Shown here piece after piece: positions 25,079 to 33,816 of a stretch of 43,179 nucleotides of DNA. The DNA comes from Linderina pennispora (Eukaryota > Kickxellomycota > Kickxellomycetes > Kickxellales > Kickxellaceae). Below the pieces are notes generated by a model. That model worked only from the letters and a program-made list of their open reading frames with translations. It made no database searches and was not told where the DNA came from. The position numbers and the translations under genes are program-made. How positions within the stretch are numbered: the first letter of the stretch is position 1; each line of letters begins with the position of its first letter. Where the stretch lies: contig NW_024468321.1 of NCBI RefSeq assembly GCF_002104995.1, forward strand, positions 1 to 43,179, written 5' to 3'.

Positions 25079-27529
25079 TTACAGCCCCTGGCGTTCGGCC
25101 AGGTGGGCAAAGAAGTCGGGCAAGCGGGCATGGTGGCCAAATGGTACGCCTTGCTCCTCACCGTGGGGCAATTCCGCCTGGAAGCAAATGATATCTCCAG
25201 TGGCCAGCTCTGCCTGGTCGAAGGTCAAATTCACATCCAGCCTTTCAATCATCCTGGGCCTGATTTCTTCAAACACCCACAGCCTGGATTTCTTGGGTAG
25301 TTGCGCCCGGGCGCACAGAATCGGCAGCACAGTCCTAATAGGCAGCTTGGCGTTAACGTAGATGTGGCCAAGCGCAACAAGGCTCGGCATTACAGGGTCG
25401 TAGAATTTCAAGTGCACCATGGTGGTGTTTGGGGGCACCGGGTTTTTGAAGAAATACACGGGGTCGCTGAGCTGTCGCAGCTCGCAGTACAAGTACACGG
25501 AGCTGTAGGCCGACCCCTGGATTTTCATCAAGTCACGCACGGCCGAGATGTTCTGCCAGTCGACCGGAGAATCGCAGCGCAGTGTTTTGTTGACGCGGGT
25601 CGCCATGTGCCAGAACCTGACCTCGGTTGGCAATCGGCCCAATGCCGAACACGCCTGCAGTATAAAGTCGGACGATGAGGCGGTCAAGGAGAACGTCAGC
25701 TCGATCAGCGACGCCGAGGCGCCCGGGATGTTCGGGTGGCTGCAGAGATCAAACCCCGGGTATCTTACTCCTTGCTTGTTGTCGATTATGTAAATGGTCA
25801 GGGTGGGCATGTGGATGGAGCCCTGGGAGAGTATCGAGGCAGCGCGCAGGGTGCGGTGCGGGATTGGCAGAGTCAGGGGCTGGTCGGAGCCGCAGACCTG
25901 CGGGAGCATGCATGTGCGGATGTAGACAAGGGCATATGCATTGTCAAAGCGGCCTGCCTGCTGGTGGTCAAGTGCCCGCGGGTCGGTCAGCTCACTGCTG
26001 ATGTCATTGGTGGTGTCCAGCACAAAGTCTGGAGACACCGGATACACAAGGTCGTCCTCGTAGCAAAGCCACCCGTCAGATATGTCTGAGCGCATCAGGC
26101 AGAAATACCGGCCGCTGAGCATATCGCCGTGGTGCAGCAGGACGCCATGCAGGGTGTACTGCCACGACATGGACTGATCGGCATCGTCGGCCATGAATTC
26201 GGCCATATCCAGCGACTCGGGGTACTGGATCCAGTTCTGGTTCTTGTCCAGCTCGCCTGTGTCCAGATCGTATTCGAAGCGGTTCAGGTGAAGGTGCAGG
26301 ACAGGCGGCAATGACTCGAAGCGGCTGAACCGCACAGCGTCCTGGTAGCCAAATTCGGACGTTCGGTATTTGTTGCTGCCGTCCAGGGTCTCGGGCGCAC
26401 AGTATCGCTCGATGGCCTGCTGCAGTGTCGATACATTGCTGATGTTCAGCGCCAGATCGTAAATGGGCTCGGAGCGCGAGTTCGCGTAGCTGACATTCAG
26501 GCACTCGGTGGTGGTGCGCTCAGTGCCCATAAACAGGCAGTCAATCAGGGATTCGTCGGGTGTGTCTACCATCCGACGGGCCAGGCACTCGCACAGCAAA
26601 CGCATGTAATGCTGGATGGTGGATGTAGCCGGGGTTTCGTCCGACTGGTCGTGAATGGCTGCTACCAAGGCGGCAGCCGAGGGCGGTGAGTCCTGCAATG
26701 CGAGGCTGTGGAAGAGATCCTGCATGGCAGTGCCCACGGCCATCCGGGCAGCGCCGGAGTCGGCAATGCGGGCGATGGCGTGGCGGAACTGCGGAATGTG
26801 GTACAGCGACAGGACCACCGAGTTGAGGTACAGTGAGGCTGGGTCGGCTACCAGGCCAATGTGGCCGGTGTGGAGGTGCGTGGGCTCGCTGACCACCTGG
26901 TCCTCGGGCTCCGGCGACTCCCCGCTGCGATATACACGCACATAGGCGCTGATCCTTGCCCGGCCATTCTGCAATACCGGGCGACTGTACCCGGGCAGAC
27001 GCACACGCAGGTCCTTTCTGGAAATAAAGCGTGTGAAGCCCCAGTCGTCTTCGGGCGCAAACACATGGGAGGTGCTGTTCACCGACATAACCGCGGGCAT
27101 TTTGGAATTAGAGATGGCCAGCGCAAACGATGCATGGACCGGCGGGGCCGTGGAGGTCGGCGTATGGCAGAGGTACAGCGACACCTGGCCTGGGGCGTTG
27201 TTGCCGTGCGGATACACCAGGAGCTTCCACCGCCGGCCGCCCACGTAAAAGGTCGCGCTGGTGTTGCGCTTCAGCAGTGCTTGCCAGCTGTCGATATTCC
27301 AGTGGAATGCCCCGGTGTCGGATATGGCCCGGCCTGCAAGCAGGGGGACGCTGGTGCGGATGAACTCGGCGTCGTCGGCTATGGTTGGGTTGGTGAACTG
27401 CGGTGACTGGTTCTGAATCATGCTGATGCTGTGGTCACCGGTGATGTACTGTGGGGGCTGCGTGGCTGGGTCGGCTTCCGAGTATGGCGGCGGCGGAGAG
27501 CGATTGAATATTACGCGGTCGTCATCCAT
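25079..27529 (-). CDS. USP7-like pseudo-deubiquitinase: MATH + USP + C-terminal ubiquitin-like region, catalytic Cys and His lost
   Basis: 816 residues. A Pro-rich N terminus carries PPPPY (12-16). A MATH/TRAF-like domain follows (about 70-200; FHWNIDSWQALL, WKLLVYPHGN, DDWGFTRFI). The USP fold (about 223-540) matches USP7 well in SEPIYDLALNI, DAVRFSRFESLPPVLHLHLN and RFEYDLDTGEL. The C-terminal part matches the USP7 ubiquitin-like region (VRFWHMATRVNKT; MVHLKFYDPVMPSLVALGHI; LWVFEEIRPRMIERL; GDIICFQAEL). In the Cys box the family's ATCYMNS is ASLYLNS, so the catalytic Cys is Leu233. In the His box the family's GGHY is SGRY, so the catalytic His is Arg474. The acidic EDD (491-493) remains. 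It should therefore bind partners or ubiquitin without cleaving. Active USP7 is about 1,100 residues, so the last ubiquitin-like domains are also absent. The frame is intact, so this is a kept gene and not a pseudogene. Confidence 0.9.
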   Translation of the reverse strand: MDDDRVIFNRSPPPPYSEADPATQPPQYITGDHSISMIQNQSPQFTNPTIADDAEFIRTSVPLLAGRAISDTGAFHWNIDSWQALLKRNTSATFYVGGRRWKLLVYPHGNNAPGQVSLYLCHTPTSTAPPVHASFALAISNSKMPAVMSVNSTSHVFAPEDDWGFTRFISRKDLRVRLPGYSRPVLQNGRARISAYVRVYRSGESPEPEDQVVSEPTHLHTGHIGLVADPASLYLNSVVLSLYHIPQFRHAIARIADSGAARMAVGTAMQDLFHSLALQDSPPSAAALVAAIHDQSDETPATSTIQHYMRLLCECLARRMVDTPDESLIDCLFMGTERTTTECLNVSYANSRSEPIYDLALNISNVSTLQQAIERYCAPETLDGSNKYRTSEFGYQDAVRFSRFESLPPVLHLHLNRFEYDLDTGELDKNQNWIQYPESLDMAEFMADDADQSMSWQYTLHGVLLHHGDMLSGRYFCLMRSDISDGWLCYEDDLVYPVSPDFVLDTTNDISSELTDPRALDHQQAGRFDNAYALVYIRTCMLPQVCGSDQPLTLPIPHRTLRAASILSQGSIHMPTLTIYIIDNKQGVRYPGFDLCSHPNIPGASASLIELTFSLTASSSDFILQACSALGRLPTEVRFWHMATRVNKTLRCDSPVDWQNISAVRDLMKIQGSAYSSVYLYCELRQLSDPVYFFKNPVPPNTTMVHLKFYDPVMPSLVALGHIYVNAKLPIRTVLPILCARAQLPKKSRLWVFEEIRPRMIERLDVNLTFDQAELATGDIICFQAELPHGEEQGVPFGHHARLPDFFAHLAERQGL

Positions 27530-27937
27530 TATTATTAAAGTAGTAAAAAACCATATAGAATTGAAGAGAGAAAAAAAAAGCCAATGCGCTCCTCTCCTTG
27601 AAAGGGACGTGCGGCGAGAGGAAATACATCAGGCAGATCTTGCAGAGGGTCATGCAGGACGGCGATAAACAAGTTGCTGGTGAAAAAAAAAAGTACATCA
27701 CTGTGCATACCGGGGTGTTGTTTTTCACATAGAGGGCGTCTTGGCGCATTGGCGCTGGCTCTTGGCTGTTGGTAGCAGGGATAATGTCAAGCGGCCAATG
27801 TGTAGGGTGCAAATAGCCTGGCAGGCGATCAGACCGCCGCCACCATAAGCATCGCACTGCAGCATAACAAAGTAAGTTCAAACCGATGCAAAGCAGCAAA
27901 GGCGGCTTTATATCCCCCCAGCCACTACATATTCAAA
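27530..27937. promoter_or_regulatory. Divergent promoter region between the USP7-like gene and CAC2
   Basis: A 408-bp spacer between two divergent starts. TTTATAT lies at 27907, about 25 bp before the plus-strand ATG. A/G tracts lie next to the minus-strand start. No gene is seen. Confidence 0.45.
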
Positions 27938-29224
27938 ATGCGCGTGAAGACTGTACAGATAAACTGGCACGACAAGCTGCCGATATTCAGCGTGGACTTT
28001 GACCGCAACTACAAGTGTGAGGCAGGCGGCTGGCGGTTCGCGTCGGGCGGCGGCGACAACAACGTGCGGCTCTGGCGGCTCAAACCACAGCACGAGCGCG
28101 ACGCCGACCCGCATTCGCCGGCAGTGGAGTTCCTTGCCAGCCTGAACCGGCACCAGCGGCCAGTGAACATTGTGCGGTTCTCGCCGGTCAGCAGCACGCT
28201 GGCATCGGCTGGCGACGACGGCGTGATCATGCTGTGGCATCAGGTCGAGGCGGCAAGGCAGAATCTGGTGGAGACCGACGGGTTCGTTGAGCCTGAGACC
28301 TGGCGGCCCGTGCGCATGCTGCGCGGGTCATTGGCGGATATCTGTGACTTGGCGTGGAGTCCGTGCGGGCGCTACATCGCCAGCGCATCGGTCGACAATA
28401 CCGCGCGGATCTGGGATGCGGGCGAGGGCCGGTGCATACAGGTGCTGGCTGACCACACGCATTACGTGCAGGGCGTGGCGTGGGATCCGCTGGGCGAGTT
28501 CATAGTCACGCAGGGCAGCGACCGGTCCATGCGCGTCTACCGCTGGGTGGCCACCGGCGACGTCAAACCCGGCGCCGACGCGGTCAGTCTTGTGGCCACC
28601 CACCAGTCGATGCCTGCCGATAGCAGCGAGCCCAATGCACGTGGCCACCGCCTGTTCCACGACGACAACCTGGCGTCGTTCTTCCGCCGCCCGGCCTTCT
28701 CCCCCGACGGCCGCCTGGTGGCGACTGCTGCAGGCGTGCAGAAGCACCGCCGCAACTGCTGCTACCTGTGGGCCCGCGACCGCCTCCACGCCCCGCCCTG
28801 TGTTGCCCTGGCTGGCCACACAAAGCCCGTGGTGGCCACGCGCTGGGCGCCCTGTGCCTTCCAGGCCGAGAGCGCTGGGTGGCTGGCAAATAATGGCCAG
28901 CGCATGATGCTGGCTGTGGCCAGCCAGGGCGCTGTCGCCATCTACGATACGTCAAGGTGTGCGGCCCTGGCGCTGATGGGCGGCCTGCACTACGCCATGA
29001 TCACAGATCTAGCATGGACCGGCGATGGCTCGCATCTGCTGATCTCCTCTATCGATGGCTTTGCCTCTGTTGTTGCAATCGACCAGCCGTCGCCACCCGT
29101 GCCGGTCCAGTCGCATTACCGTGAGAACACCCTGCCAGCACAGCCTGTTCAGCCGGTCGTGCAGCCGCTGGTTCGCAGCAAGGAGAAGAAGCGCGTTGCC
29201 CCGACCCTGGTCAGCACGCTGTGA
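27938..29224 (+). CDS. CAC2: Chromatin assembly factor 1 subunit p60 (CAF-1B / Cac2), WD40 protein
   Basis: Histone chaperone subunit that helps deposit H3-H4 on newly made DNA in the nucleus. The 428-residue protein starts MRVKTVQINWHDKLPIFSVD, matching the CAF-1 p60 start (MKVxTxEIxWHxKxPVxSxDF). WD repeats include FASGGGDNNVRLWRL, HQRPVNIVRFSPVSSTLASA with DDGVIMLWH, DLAWSPCGRYIASASVDNTA with RIWD, and YVQGVAWDPLGEFIVTQGSD. The C terminus KEKKRVAPTLVSTL fits the B-domain-like Asf1-binding motif (KRRIxPT). It is somewhat shorter than animal p60. Frame intact, GC-rich codons, divergent from the USP7-like gene. Confidence 0.9.
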   Translation: MRVKTVQINWHDKLPIFSVDFDRNYKCEAGGWRFASGGGDNNVRLWRLKPQHERDADPHSPAVEFLASLNRHQRPVNIVRFSPVSSTLASAGDDGVIMLWHQVEAARQNLVETDGFVEPETWRPVRMLRGSLADICDLAWSPCGRYIASASVDNTARIWDAGEGRCIQVLADHTHYVQGVAWDPLGEFIVTQGSDRSMRVYRWVATGDVKPGADAVSLVATHQSMPADSSEPNARGHRLFHDDNLASFFRRPAFSPDGRLVATAAGVQKHRRNCCYLWARDRLHAPPCVALAGHTKPVVATRWAPCAFQAESAGWLANNGQRMMLAVASQGAVAIYDTSRCAALALMGGLHYAMITDLAWTGDGSHLLISSIDGFASVVAIDQPSPPVPVQSHYRENTLPAQPVQPVVQPLVRSKEKKRVAPTLVSTL

Positions 29225-30051
29225 CCGCCCGGTGCAGACGCGCTTAGCGCCAAAGTGCAACCCGCATCTGTTGCCCGCCCGGCTTGCTTGTGCATTGCTG
29301 TGCTGAGCCCGGCCAGCAGAATCTCCCACCCCACCAACAATAGGCTGCTACGCCACCCAGCCGCGACAAAGCAAGGCGGATGCGGGGCCCGCCCAGCAGC
29401 ATGCAATCTCCGGCATGTCGTCGGCAAAAGCCGTGCAGGCATGAAGCGAAAAATAAATGCATGGTGCTGTGCTCCCAAAAACTGATGCCCTGCGAGAAAC
29501 CATGACGGCATTTTAGCCGGGCTACAGGCGCGGTTGGGGCCGGCCCAGCGAGCCGAGCATGACTTTGGCGGTGTACGAGAAAAAAAGAAGCGCAAATGCG
29601 TGTAAATCAGCAGTGCGTTTTTTGGCCCCCACTGGGGCGATTGACCCACTTATGCAGAAAACAAGGCTTGCAAGCACCTGAACTCCGAACCCACATTTCC
29701 CTGTTGTTCACTGCTGCCTCCTCCTTCTTCTCGTTGGCTCAGTGAGGCAGGTCATTTTTGTGAACAGCATCGCCGCTCGTTTTTTCCTGTGTGCCTGTTT
29801 TTCCATTTGCAGGTTTTTCTCTTACAACTGGTTGAACACGATTACTTTTGTTCCTCCCTCTTTTTTGTTCTTTTCGTTTTTTTTTTTGAACCACTTTTTC
29901 TTTATTACTGTCTTTTACACACCCCACCACATTCCTGCTGTGGAGAGATATCCCCCAAGTTTGTGGATTATATGCCAGCCATTCTTGTCTAGCTCCGTTT
30001 TTGCATCTATCGCCAGTCCCGCCTTATTTTCCCTCTATCCCACACTTCCCT
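29225..30051. other. Intergenic region between CAC2 and the GATA factor
   Basis: No gene is seen. The right part is very T-rich (29800-29920) and leads to the start of the GATA factor at 30052. Confidence 0.45.
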
Positions 30052-31591
30052 ATGGGCGATTCCTGTGAGCCAGCTGGCCCATCCACTGCCGACAGACAGA
30101 ATGGCTTGGGCGGCTCACACCGCTCACAGCCGCCACAGCCACCGTTGATAAAACGGAAACAAAACAAGCGAGCTGCCCGCCACTTTGTTGAGGAGCCACT
30201 CTACATGAACTCACAGCATTTCCAACTGGTAGGTTTGTTAGAGAAAAACCGAGATGATTTTTCTCCTGGGTGAGCTGTTGATTCTGGTCTACTTTTCACC
30301 TCCAGTGTGCAACAATATGTCCAGTCATATCTGAACAACACTGTTCCATAGCAGGGGACCCCGCACATCACCCAATCTTGTTCTATTTTGCCTTGCGTAA
30401 CTGCTCGCTTTTTTCTGTTCTATTTTGGTCCTTTTCTGTGGCCTATTCGTGCCCCTCCTTCTCCTCCCTATTTGACGCCCTAGGGTGAGATAGTGTAGTT
30501 GCGCACCACCTTGCAAATCCCCCTTTCCATACATCCTTTTCGCTCCCATGTCTGCACCTTTGCTTTCTTTTGCATTGCCATGATAATGCCACTTTTGCGG
30601 CGACCAGGAGGTGGTGTTACGAAACAAGCGTCTTTTTTGCGTTGTCGATCCCTTGCTGCTACCTCTCCCCCTTCTGCTTTCCATGCTGCTATCAATCGGC
30701 GGTATATTGCACTCACACATGCTATTCACGAATCGCCCAAAGAAGGGACTCCCCAAACATATTGCCTTCATCATGCACGATAATAGTGGGAAGGGGGCAG
30801 TGGAGGGTGGAATGGCTTGTCTTCAGATGGGCAGACATGCTAATCCCTGAGAACAATGTGATGCATCTCCAATGTAGTTGCAGGACAGCACAAGCGAGCT
30901 CCTGCGCGGTCTTTCCAATATGTCTCGATACGCGGACGACGACCCCCTGTACTTTGAGCAGTTGCTGGGAGCTGCAGTGAACATGAAGCACGCGTTTGAC
31001 CTGGGCCGAATGGACGTAATCAACGGGACAATCAAGCCGCGCAACACGTCGCTCTGCCACGAATGCATCACAACCGTATCGTCCGTGTGGCGATCGGGGC
31101 CGGCGGGCCCGCGCACGCTCTGCAATGCCTGCGGCCTGCGCTACTACAAGCAGAACCAGCGCCGGGCGCTGGAGGCGAAGCGCCGCGAGCTGAAGGACCT
31201 TGATGCGGCGTCGTCTTTGGCGGCGCTGGGCAGTCTGGATGTGGCGGTGGTGAAGAAGCTTTTGATGACCGAGTGCGGCGGGCTGGCAGCGAAGGCCGAG
31301 CGCTCAGTGAAGCGCAAGAGCTCCGGGGCGCTGGAGGACGGGGAGCGGGCGGCTGGACGCAGGCGCCAAGGCAGCCTGCAGGCAGTGGAGGACGGGCAGC
31401 GAGGGGAGCGGCAGGTCACGCTGCCGAGCATTGCCAATCTGTGCGCGCCTGCGTTCGGCACGCTGGTGCCGCAGTCCCAGCCCTCGCAGCCCGGCGACAT
31501 GCGCTTGCCGCCCATGTCGTCGTCTTTGCGCAACATCCTCGACGTGCCGGTCTCGTCGACCAGATATATGCCGCACCACGGCAGCCAATAA
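30052..31591 (+). CDS. GATA-type zinc-finger transcription factor, two exons
   Basis: Exon 1 is 30052-30228 (59 codons), exon 2 is 30884-31591, and the intron is 655 bp with donor CTG|GTAGGT and acceptor TTGCAG|GAC, in phase 0, giving 294 residues. The nuclear protein has one GATA finger, C-X2-C-X18-C-X2-C (Cys 117, 120, 139, 142; SLCHEC ... SGPAGPRTLCNACGLRYYK), followed by a basic region (QRRALEAKRREL). GATA fingers bind HGATAR sites and in fungi often control nitrogen, iron or light responses; which applies here is unknown. Exon 1 is Pro/Gln/Lys-rich and contains RHFVEEPLYMNSQHFQL, which resembles the start of the NF-YA/Hap2 core (EEPLYVNAKQYHR). Exon 2 carries PLYFEQLLGAAVNMKHAFDL. The C-terminal part has LPSIANL and LPPMSSSLRNIL motifs. 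Confidence 0.8.
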
Positions 31592-32146
31592 ACCCCAGGG
31601 GGACAGGAGATATTGTAGACATGAATCCCCTATCTACGCTAATATTGCAACCGAGCTAATCCCGCCAGCCGTTCAAAAATAGTTCTTTATTCTTTTCTTT
31701 AACTGGGCAGTGCACCTGTATGTCTTTTGCACACCCCCTTGCCCTCCTTTTTATTCTTGGTTTTGTCGGTATTTTTGTGTACTTTTACAAAATTCCCCTC
31801 TCATCTTGATGGTACTGTTGCCTTTCTTCAAAAATATCCACTGTCAAGGCCAAGCCGTTCCTGCATTCCACAACATTGCAATAGCGCGTCACCCTACACC
31901 ATTCATGCAGAACGCGAATACGCAATAATCTGCATGCCCTCCCCATCTATGCCCATACCACGTTTTTCTGGATATGTGGTGTCCCTCCCCAAAAGATCGT
32001 TTTTTGACTCGGGTGACATAACCATGCACAGCAATAAAACAGTTTAGGGAGGCGGATGATAATATACTTTGTTGTGAAAAAAGCGGTTTCCTATTTCGTG
32101 AATAGCACTTGCCTCCTTTTTTCTTTTTATTCGAATGCTTCCAGGA
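31592..32146. other. Intergenic region between the GATA factor and glycerate kinase
   Basis: No gene is seen in about 550 bp. T-rich tracts are present (31690-31800). Confidence 0.45.
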
Positions 32147-33058
32147 ATGTCGAGTTTGGGCAAGGCTAGCGCCAGGGACCGGGTCAGCAAGTCTGGCGAC
32201 TTCATTATTCGCAAGCTAGCGCAAAAGCGCGCCATCCCCAGCCGCCAGCCGCTGATCGTGGGCATCAACGGGCCGCAAGGCTCAGGCAAAACCACTCTGG
32301 TGCGCGGGCTGGTGGCCTACCTGCAAGCGCGCAAAATCACGACAGTCGGATTCTCGCTCGACGACCTCTACCTGCCATACAAGCAGCAGGAGCAGCTGGC
32401 CTTGCAGCACCGCGACAACCCGCTGCTTAGGTTCCGCGGCCAGGCAGGCACGCATGACCACATGCTGGGGCATCAGACGCTCGAGGGGCTTCTGCGCGGG
32501 CAAGATACGCCGATTCCGCAGTATGACAAGAGCCTGAATGGCGGGTACGGCGACCAGGTGGATCGGAGGCAGTGGGCAGTGGCGAAGCCCGTCGATGTCG
32601 TGCTGTTCGAGGGGTGGAATCTGGGGTTCCGCATGCTGGACAGGATGGAGTTTGCAAGGTTCCTTGGCAATGTGCGCGACTCGGACAGTCCGCTGTTCAA
32701 GCACTCGCGCAGCTTCACCGACGCCAACCTGGCTGAGATTAACGGGAATCTGGAGGCCTACGAGACGTCTTTGTATACGCTGATTGATGCATGGGTGTAT
32801 ATGCGCGTGTCCAATGTCGATGTTGTATATCGGTGGCGCAAGCAGCAGGAGGACGAGCTGGCGGCCTCCGGCAGGAGTTCGCTTTCGGACACGCAGCTGG
32901 AGGACTTTATCTCGAGGTTCATGCCCGGATACGAGATGGCGCTAGACAAGCTCGATAGGCACGGGTTCGTGTCGTCCGGGCTGCTTGGTGCGCCAAATAC
33001 CTTGAGGATGCATCTGGACATCGACCGCAACGTTGTCGCCTTTGACCACAAGCTGTAA
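32147..33058 (+). CDS. D-glycerate 3-kinase (Tda10/GLYK-type P-loop kinase)
   Basis: ATP-dependent kinase that makes 3-phosphoglycerate from D-glycerate, feeding it back to glycolysis; the yeast relative is Tda10. I chose the ATG at 32147 (MSSLGKASARDR), which gives 303 residues; an ATG at 32135 would add four. The P-loop is LIVGINGPQGSGKTTLVRGL, followed by FSLDDLYLPYKQQ (substrate and Mg-binding Asp pair), GQAGTHDHM, FEGWNLGFR (Walker B-like) and VYRWRKQQED. The C terminus has HLDIDRNVVAF. Frame intact, GC-rich codons. Confidence 0.88.
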   Translation: MSSLGKASARDRVSKSGDFIIRKLAQKRAIPSRQPLIVGINGPQGSGKTTLVRGLVAYLQARKITTVGFSLDDLYLPYKQQEQLALQHRDNPLLRFRGQAGTHDHMLGHQTLEGLLRGQDTPIPQYDKSLNGGYGDQVDRRQWAVAKPVDVVLFEGWNLGFRMLDRMEFARFLGNVRDSDSPLFKHSRSFTDANLAEINGNLEAYETSLYTLIDAWVYMRVSNVDVVYRWRKQQEDELAASGRSSLSDTQLEDFISRFMPGYEMALDKLDRHGFVSSGLLGAPNTLRMHLDIDRNVVAFDHKL

Positions 33059-33816
33059 ACCGGCTCGCTCCGTTTCTTTCGCAGCCTGGGATAGTTGTTC
33101 TTTTTTAGACTTTGTTTTGGAATCGCCCCTCCGGGATCACTCGGACTATCCGGTGGCACCGAGGATTCGCAATGTTGCTGCCTCGCTCTATTCACACGCA
33201 TTCGCACATTCCGATTATTGTGCTACCCAGGTTTGATACTGCATCCCTACCTTTCTTGCTGAGAAACAGCAGAAAGCAATATGGCGATTGCGAGCAAGAT
33301 CTGCCTGCGCATCCGCTCATTGGTGTTGAGCGGGAATGCAAACAGCCTCGCGGATGGCTACATGTACATTGAAGGCCGATTTTAGGAACTATGCTGAAGC
33401 ACGCTTCTAGGGCTTCGAGTATTCGCTCTGAGGACTTGCTTCTTGGCATATGCACGGGCAGAGCGGATGCCGACAGCATGTGCAATGAGCAGCAACAGCA
33501 GCAAAACAAAAACAATCTGCCAAAGCGACGAAAAAATGGCTTCTTGGTCGGCTGAGGTGGGACGGATGCTCCAGGCATCTGGGACAATGAGGAGAGCCTG
33601 TGGTGTTCACCAAGCGGCAGCCTACAGATGAGCTGTCCGACGGGCTTGTCGCAGGAGCCGCTGGCCGGGAAAAGTTCTGGCCGCCAGTTCAAGTGCCCAT
33701 AAAATGGATGATTTTCAAATCAAGTAGTAGCGTGAGATTACGTTGTCTCGACTTTGCCACCAGTTTGCCAGCTTTAATTCATTGCTTGATTCTATACACC
33801 CACACTACCCAGCAGC
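33059..33816. other. Intergenic region with possible worn coding fragments
   Basis: On the plus strand, protein-like but interrupted frames occur at about 33280-33710 (MAIASKICLRIRSLVLSGNA from 33281; ADADSMCNEQQQQQNKNNLP; then, after a TGA at about 33553, GGTDAPGIWDNEESLWCSPS). They may be a broken small gene. I recognise nothing. The open frame opposite is Cys/Leu-rich and unlikely to be real. Confidence 0.3.

Noticed and set aside
27908-28955. Minus-strand frames opposite CAC2
   Set aside because: Shadows of a GC-rich, well supported WD40 gene.
33192-33692. 166-codon minus-strand frame upstream of SF3B2
   Set aside because: Cys/Leu/Ser-rich with a poly-Cys run that reflects a CAG-type repeat on the other strand; no domain or start context.
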